A stretch of 64,000 nucleotides of DNA from Planctomycetota bacterium (lineage in GTDB: Bacteria > Planctomycetota > Planctomycetia > Gemmatales > Gemmataceae), in NCBI GenBank assembly GCA_016191165.1, contig JACPPF010000110.1, positions 1-64,000 on the forward strand, given 5' to 3'. A program made the translations under genes and the position numbers. The notes below the pieces were generated by a model. It worked only from the letters and a program-made list of their open reading frames with translations, did not search any database and was not told where the DNA came from. This document shows, piece after piece, positions 60,503 to 64,000 of this stretch (the stretch's first letter is position 1; every line of letters starts with the position of its first letter).

Positions 60503-61525
60503 ATGAATGCCCGGCCTTTCATGCTGTTTTGCCTTCTGGTTGGCATGCCCGCTTGCCGCGTTACCGATCTACCGTTCTGGACGCGCGCCAACACAAAAAC
60601 CGACCTTTGCGAAGTGCGACGCGTCAAGGATGTCGCCTACTACGACGGACCCGAGACCAACGCCCGGCGGCATCGAATCGACCTTTTTCTGCCCACGGGG
60701 AAGACCGATTTCCCGGTGGTCGTTCTCGTTCACGGCGGCGCCTGGATGGTGGGGGATAATCGCTGCTGCGGCCTATATTCCGCCGTCGGCGAGTACCTGG
60801 CCAGCCAGGGCATCGGCGCCGTGCTACCCAACTATCGACTCTCGCCGAGCGTCAAACATCCCGAACATATCAAGGACCTCGCGCGCGCCTTCGCATGGAC
60901 CAGGCGCACCATCAAGCAATACGGCGGCGATCCCACGCAACTGTTCCTCGTCGGCCATTCCGCGGGCGGGCATCTCGTCGCTTTGCTTGCCACCGATGAG
61001 CAATATCTGAAAGCTGAGGGCTGCCTGGCCACGGACATCCGCGGCGTCATTGGCATCAGCGGGGTTTATCACATCCCGGCAGGCCAGGCCGAGGTGGAAC
61101 TGGGGGGCACATCGAAGCGCTCCTTGACGCTCGCGGAGATGGCGCCTCTGCGCGGGGAAAGCTCGCCGCGCGATCCGATTGCCATGCCCAGGTCGGGCGT
61201 GCCGTTCAGCGTCAATATCTTCGCGCCGGCGTTTGGCAACGATCCGCAAGCCCGGCGCGCCGCCTCGCCGGTGCATCACGTGCGCCGCGGGCTGCCGCCG
61301 TTCTTGCTCATCAACGCCGAACACGATCTCCCGCTCCTGCCCGAGATGGCGAAAGAGATGGACGAGCAACTGCGGAAACATGGCTGCTCATCGCGTCACG
61401 CCACGATCGCGAAGCGCAATCACAACTCCGTTCTGTTCAAGGCCATCGCCAGCGACGATCCGGTCGGGGCCATGATCATTCAATTTGTTCACCAAATTCC
61501 GAGCCTGAAGCGTGAGCGAAGGTAG
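60503..61525 (+). CDS. Alpha/beta hydrolase (esterase, BD-FAE/HSL-like)
   Basis: 340 residues. A weak lipoprotein-like start 'MLFCLLVGMPAC' suggests export. Oxyanion motif 'VVVLVHGGAWMVGDN', nucleophile elbow 'LFLVGHSAGGHLVALLA' (Ser) and a C-terminal Asp/His in 'LLINAEHDLPLLPEM' and 'IAKRNHNSVLFKA'. Substrate unknown. The last six residues and the stop are contributed by the palindrome that starts at 61494. Confidence 0.87.
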   Translation: MNARPFMLFCLLVGMPACRVTDLPFWTRANTKTDLCEVRRVKDVAYYDGPETNARRHRIDLFLPTGKTDFPVVVLVHGGAWMVGDNRCCGLYSAVGEYLASQGIGAVLPNYRLSPSVKHPEHIKDLARAFAWTRRTIKQYGGDPTQLFLVGHSAGGHLVALLATDEQYLKAEGCLATDIRGVIGISGVYHIPAGQAEVELGGTSKRSLTLAEMAPLRGESSPRDPIAMPRSGVPFSVNIFAPAFGNDPQARRAASPVHHVRRGLPPFLLINAEHDLPLLPEMAKEMDEQLRKHGCSSRHATIAKRNHNSVLFKAIASDDPVGAMIIQFVHQIPSLKRERR

Positions 61526-61559
61526 GCTTTCCTTCGCTCACGCTTCAGGCCCGGAATTT
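61494..61559. repeat. REP-like palindrome, GAGCCTGAAGCGTGAGCGAA type
   Basis: AAATTCCGAGCCTGAAGCGT (then GAGCGAAGG) and inverted partner CCTTCGCTCACGCTTCAGGC (then CCGGAATTT). It overlaps the esterase 3' end and supplies its stop codon. Confidence 0.88.
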
Positions 61560-61635
61560 GTGTCTTTTCGTTTCCGCCCGGACAGTGGTCGCGGTATGAT
61601 GAGTGCAACCCCTGGATGACCACAAGAGACCCCTC

Positions 61636-62646
61636 ATGCGATTGCACCTGACGAACTCGATCGCCGTGTTTCTGGCGTGCCTTTCCGCCCAGCCGCTGAA
61701 CGCTCAGGCAAAGCCCGACGCGATTCGCGCCGCTGCGATCAAGAGCCTGGCGCTCCTGGAAAAAAGTGCGGCGGGGCACACCGCGCATCGCAAGTGTTTT
61801 TCGTGCCATCATCAGGCGCTCCCCGTGCTGGCGCTGACCACGGCGAAGGCGCGCGGGTTCAAGGTGAATGACAAAGAGATCGCCAGGCAAACCAAATGGA
61901 CCGCCGATTTCCTCGAACGCAACCGCGACAACTATCGCGAAGGCAAAGGGCAGGGCGGGCAAGCCGACACCGCGGGCTATGCCCTTTGGACGCTGGCGGC
62001 CGGCGCCTGGAAAGCGGATGCCACGACGGATGCCGTGGTTGACTATCTGTTGCAGCGCGACGCCAAGCGCGACACCTGGCGCCCTGTCTCCCAGCGCCCG
62101 CCCTCCGAGGCGAGCTTGTTCACGACAACCTTCCTCGTGCTGCGCGGCCTGAAACACTACACTCCGAAAACCAGGCAAAAAGAAATGGCCGCGCGATTCG
62201 ACAAGGCCAGCAAGTGGCTCGCAAACGCCAAGGCCAAGGATACCGAGGACCACGTCTTTCGCCTGCGCGCTCTTGAGGTGGTCGGGGCCAAGCCCGAGGT
62301 GATCCGTGCCGCCAGGGAGGGTTTGTTGAAAGCACAACGCAAGGACGGCGGCTGGGCGCAGCTCGCCAAACTGGAAAGCGACGCCTACGCCACCGGTAGC
62401 GTGCTGGCGACGCTCCACCAGGTCGGCGGGCTGGCGACAGGCGATGCCGCCTATCAGCGCGGGCTGGAGTTCCTGCTCAAGTCGCAAAAAGACGACGGCT
62501 CCTGGCACATCGTCTCGCGCTCCCGCCCGTTCCAGACCTACTTCGAAACCGGCTTCCCGCATCGCAAGGACCAGTTCATCTCCTGCGCCGGCTCAAGCTG
62601 GGCAATGATCGCGCTAACCCTGGCGTGCGATGGCGGAAAAAAATGA
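61636..62646 (+). CDS. Prenyltransferase/squalene-cyclase-like alpha/alpha barrel protein with CxxCH
   Basis: 336 residues. Signal peptide 'LTNSIAVFLACLSAQPLNAQ'. A single heme-type motif 'HRKCFSCHHQALPVLALTTA' near residue 55 precedes repeats of the terpene-cyclase/prenyltransferase fold: 'GYALWTLAAGAWKADATTDA', 'LLKAQRKDGGWAQLAKLESD', 'FLLKSQKDDGSWHIVSRSRP'. It lacks the DDTA/DXDD acid motifs of squalene cyclases, so catalysis is doubtful. The combination suggests a periplasmic heme-carrying binding protein. A terminator lies 64 bases after the stop. Confidence 0.82.
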   Translation: MRLHLTNSIAVFLACLSAQPLNAQAKPDAIRAAAIKSLALLEKSAAGHTAHRKCFSCHHQALPVLALTTAKARGFKVNDKEIARQTKWTADFLERNRDNYREGKGQGGQADTAGYALWTLAAGAWKADATTDAVVDYLLQRDAKRDTWRPVSQRPPSEASLFTTTFLVLRGLKHYTPKTRQKEMAARFDKASKWLANAKAKDTEDHVFRLRALEVVGAKPEVIRAAREGLLKAQRKDGGWAQLAKLESDAYATGSVLATLHQVGGLATGDAAYQRGLEFLLKSQKDDGSWHIVSRSRPFQTYFETGFPHRKDQFISCAGSSWAMIALTLACDGGKK

Positions 62647-62707
62647 TTTGGGCTTGAAGCGATTACGCTGTTCAGCCGCCATACCGTTCGTCGCAGAGCA
62701 CTTGACC

Positions 62708-62776
62708 GGCCCCCAGCGCAAGCTGGGGGTTTTTTGAGGCGGCCCAAACCCCCACGCTTGCGCGTGGGGCTGGTAC
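62708..62776. repeat. REP-type palindrome (RAYT family) carrying a terminator
   Basis: GGCCCCCAGCGCAAGCTGGG on the left; CCCACGCTTGCGCGTGGGGC then TGGTA on the right. The left arm has lost CG of the ACGCG core. Confidence 0.8.
62710..62735 (+). terminator. Intrinsic terminator
   Basis: Stem CCCCCAGC (62710-62717), loop GCAA, GCTGGGGG (62722-62729), then six T. It is built into the left arm of a REP-type palindrome and ends the CxxCH protein gene. Confidence 0.8.
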
Positions 62777-62799
62777 CGCTCCGTTTGACGAACGGTAGG

Positions 62800-62835
62800 G
62801 CGTTTAGTTACTCCCCTCCGGGTCGCAGCTAAACG
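62800..62835. repeat. Palindrome, GTTTAG family (diverged)
   Basis: GCGTTTAGTTACTCCCCTCC and GGGTCGCAGCTAAACG, upstream of cbiQ. No cobalamin riboswitch is seen in 62647-62898. Confidence 0.65.
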
Positions 62836-62898
62836 TAAGGGACCCTTCTCCATAGGATTTCGGCAGTCCCCGCGTCGCCGGCCCTTGGGTTTTCAGCC

Positions 62899-63663
62899 AT
62901 GACACTTGCGCTGGATATTTCGGCCGTCAAGCCTTCCGTCATCCAGCGGCTCGATCCGCGCTGGAAACTGGCCGGGGTGCTGCTCGCGACGCTGGCGATG
63001 GGCTGGCTGCGCACCGGGCCCGCGGCGTGCACGGCTCTCCTGAGCGCTTTCGCGCTGGTGCTGCTGGCGCGGCTGCCGCTGCAATGGTATCTTCGCCGGC
63101 TGGGGGCGGCGACGCTGCTATTCGTGGTGTTCCTGGCGTGGTTGCCGTTCGTCGTCGAGGAAGGCGATTTGACCTTCGATCTCAGCATCGTGGCGCTGTC
63201 CTTGACCGGACTGGAGCAGCTGGCGATTCTGAGCGCGCGTCTGGTCGGGATGGTATCGCTAATGTTGGTGCTCGTGGCAACCGCGCCGCTGCACGACACG
63301 TTCAAGGCCGCCCGCGCCTTGTTCATCCCCGGCCTGCTGGTTCAACTCGTGCTTCTGACGTATCGGTACGTCTTTTTGCTTATGGAAGAATTTGGGCGAC
63401 TGCGGACGGCGCTGCGCGTGCGCGGGTTTCGCAATCGGGCCGACCTGCACAGCTACCGGACGATCGGACAGGTGGCCGGCACGCTGCTGGTGCGAAGCTA
63501 CGAGCGGTCCGAGCGCGTGGGGCAGGCGATGCGCTGCCGCGGGTTCGACGGGCAGTTTCGCTCGCTGCACGAATTTCGCACGCGCCCGGCCGACGTGCTG
63601 GCGTTTGGTCTGCTCGCAGGGTGGGCCATCGGTCTGGCGGCATGGGATTGGTTCGCGCGTTGA
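62899..63663 (+). CDS. cbiQ: Energy-coupling factor transporter transmembrane protein
   Basis: 254 residues, five to six membrane spans. The T-component (CbiQ/EcfT) couples ATPases to a substrate-binding S subunit. The two Ala-Arg-Gly coupling motifs are 'LRTALRVRGFRNRADLH' and 'GQAMRCRGFDGQFRSL'. Start 'VIQRLDPRWKLAGVLLATLA' is typical. The ATPase gene follows after 10 bases. The substrate (Co, Ni or a vitamin) cannot be told without the S component. Confidence 0.9.
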   Translation: MTLALDISAVKPSVIQRLDPRWKLAGVLLATLAMGWLRTGPAACTALLSAFALVLLARLPLQWYLRRLGAATLLFVVFLAWLPFVVEEGDLTFDLSIVALSLTGLEQLAILSARLVGMVSLMLVLVATAPLHDTFKAARALFIPGLLVQLVLLTYRYVFLLMEEFGRLRTALRVRGFRNRADLHSYRTIGQVAGTLLVRSYERSERVGQAMRCRGFDGQFRSLHEFRTRPADVLAFGLLAGWAIGLAAWDWFAR

Positions 63664-63673
63664 AAGGGGCCGT

Positions 63674-64000
63674 GTGGAAACGCCGCTCGCCATCGTTATC
63701 AACCATCTGGATTTTACCTACCCCGACGGCAAACAGGCGCTGCGCGCGGTTCAATGTCAGGTCGCCCAGGGCGAGAGCATCGGGCTCGTCGGGCCGAACG
63801 GTGCCGGCAAGACGACGTTGTTCCTGTGCCTGGCGGGTGTGCTAAACGCCGCATCAGGTTCCTTGCGCGTCGCGGGGCTTGATCCGCGCATTCCCGCTGA
63901 GCGCAAGCAACTCCCCGCGCGCGTCGGCATTATTTTCCAGAACAGCGACGATCAACTCTTCAGCACCACGGTCGGCGATGATGTCGCCTTTGGCCCGCTC
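63674..64000 (+). CDS. cbiO: Energy-coupling factor ABC ATPase, partial (cut by the window end)
   Basis: 109 residues present, starting at GTG 63674 behind AAAGGGG. Walker A 'SIGLVGPNGAGKTTLFLCLA' and Q-loop 'VGIIFQNSDDQLFSTTVGDD', with the 'DVAFGPL' that follows in CbiO/EcfA proteins. It powers the transporter whose membrane part is encoded just upstream. The signature and Walker B regions lie outside the window. Confidence 0.92.
   Translation, partial: METPLAIVINHLDFTYPDGKQALRAVQCQVAQGESIGLVGPNGAGKTTLFLCLAGVLNAASGSLRVAGLDPRIPAERKQLPARVGIIFQNSDDQLFSTTVGDDVAFGPL

Noticed and set aside
62647-62898. Cobalamin or nickel riboswitch upstream of cbiQ
   Set aside because: The region holds only a terminator hairpin and two palindromes; no B12-box-like sequence is visible.
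1-64000. tRNA and rRNA genes
   Set aside because: I looked for cloverleaf-like T-arm sequences (GTTCRANYC with pairing arms) and rRNA signatures in the intergenic regions and found none I could support.

Overview
The window (64 kb, GC-rich) looks like a chromosomal segment of a planctomycete, most likely of the Gemmata/Gemmataceae type. The inference rests on family content, not on a marker gene. It carries two PSCyt1/DUF1549/DUF1553 cytochromes, two DUF1501 Tat-exported proteins, two PVC-type heme-binding dehydrogenases, two DUF1559 pseudopilin-like proteins each with a small lipoprotein, a BBP7-type outer-membrane protein and a planctomycete-type ECF sigma factor. A very high load of short palindromic repeats fits the same group. 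I see no tRNA, rRNA, CRISPR array or prophage.

Layout. 1-5.4 kb: WD40 protein, heme dehydrogenase, HlyIII-like membrane protein. 5.4-8 kb: PPK2 and a NagA-like deacetylase. 8-17 kb: a PSD1 cytochrome and a DUF1501 protein separated by a REP-associated tyrosine transposase (RAYT) that sits between paired palindromes, then two inward-facing pseudopilin/lipoprotein cassettes. 17-24 kb: TVP38 and DUF1501 (overlapping), BBP7 porin-like protein, a 1 kb non-coding stretch and a large sigma-70 factor. 24-32 kb: metallophosphoesterase plus radical SAM protein, ApbE, ThpR, oligoendopeptidase F, second PSD1 cytochrome. 32-35 kb: rpmB, gatC, gatA. 35-43 kb: NHL protein, second heme dehydrogenase, argJ, small proteins. 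43-47.6 kb: two toxin-antitoxin-like pairs around an acyl-CoA dehydrogenase, and a decayed DUF4058 gene. 47.7-51.8 kb: a three-gene cluster of a MotA/TolQ channel, an actin/Hsp70-like protein fused to FHA, and a TolR/MotB-like transmembrane coiled-coil vWA protein. 52-62.6 kb: Uma2, quinone oxidoreductase, membrane pyrophosphatase, ECF sigma factor, M48 protease, DUF4058 protein, lspA, an esterase and a CxxCH prenyltransferase-fold protein. 62.9-64 kb: cbiQ and the start of cbiO.

Two features stand out. First, the MotA-like / ASKHA-FHA / TolR-vWA cluster looks like an ion-driven envelope motor whose periplasmic part is a coiled coil with a metal-dependent adhesion (vWA) head, joined to a cytoplasmic phosphopeptide reader. 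I know of no described system with this composition. Second, the window is saturated with palindromes of at least eight sequence families. Many lie inside genes in frame and add 12-30 residues to surface loops (WD40 protein, both heme dehydrogenases, both PSD1 cytochromes, GatA, acyl-CoA dehydrogenase). Others supply stop codons or fill intergenic gaps. The RAYT at 11.5 kb is flanked by one of these families and is the obvious candidate mobiliser of that family.

Coding starts were reassigned wherever the longest open frame ran upstream into a repeat.
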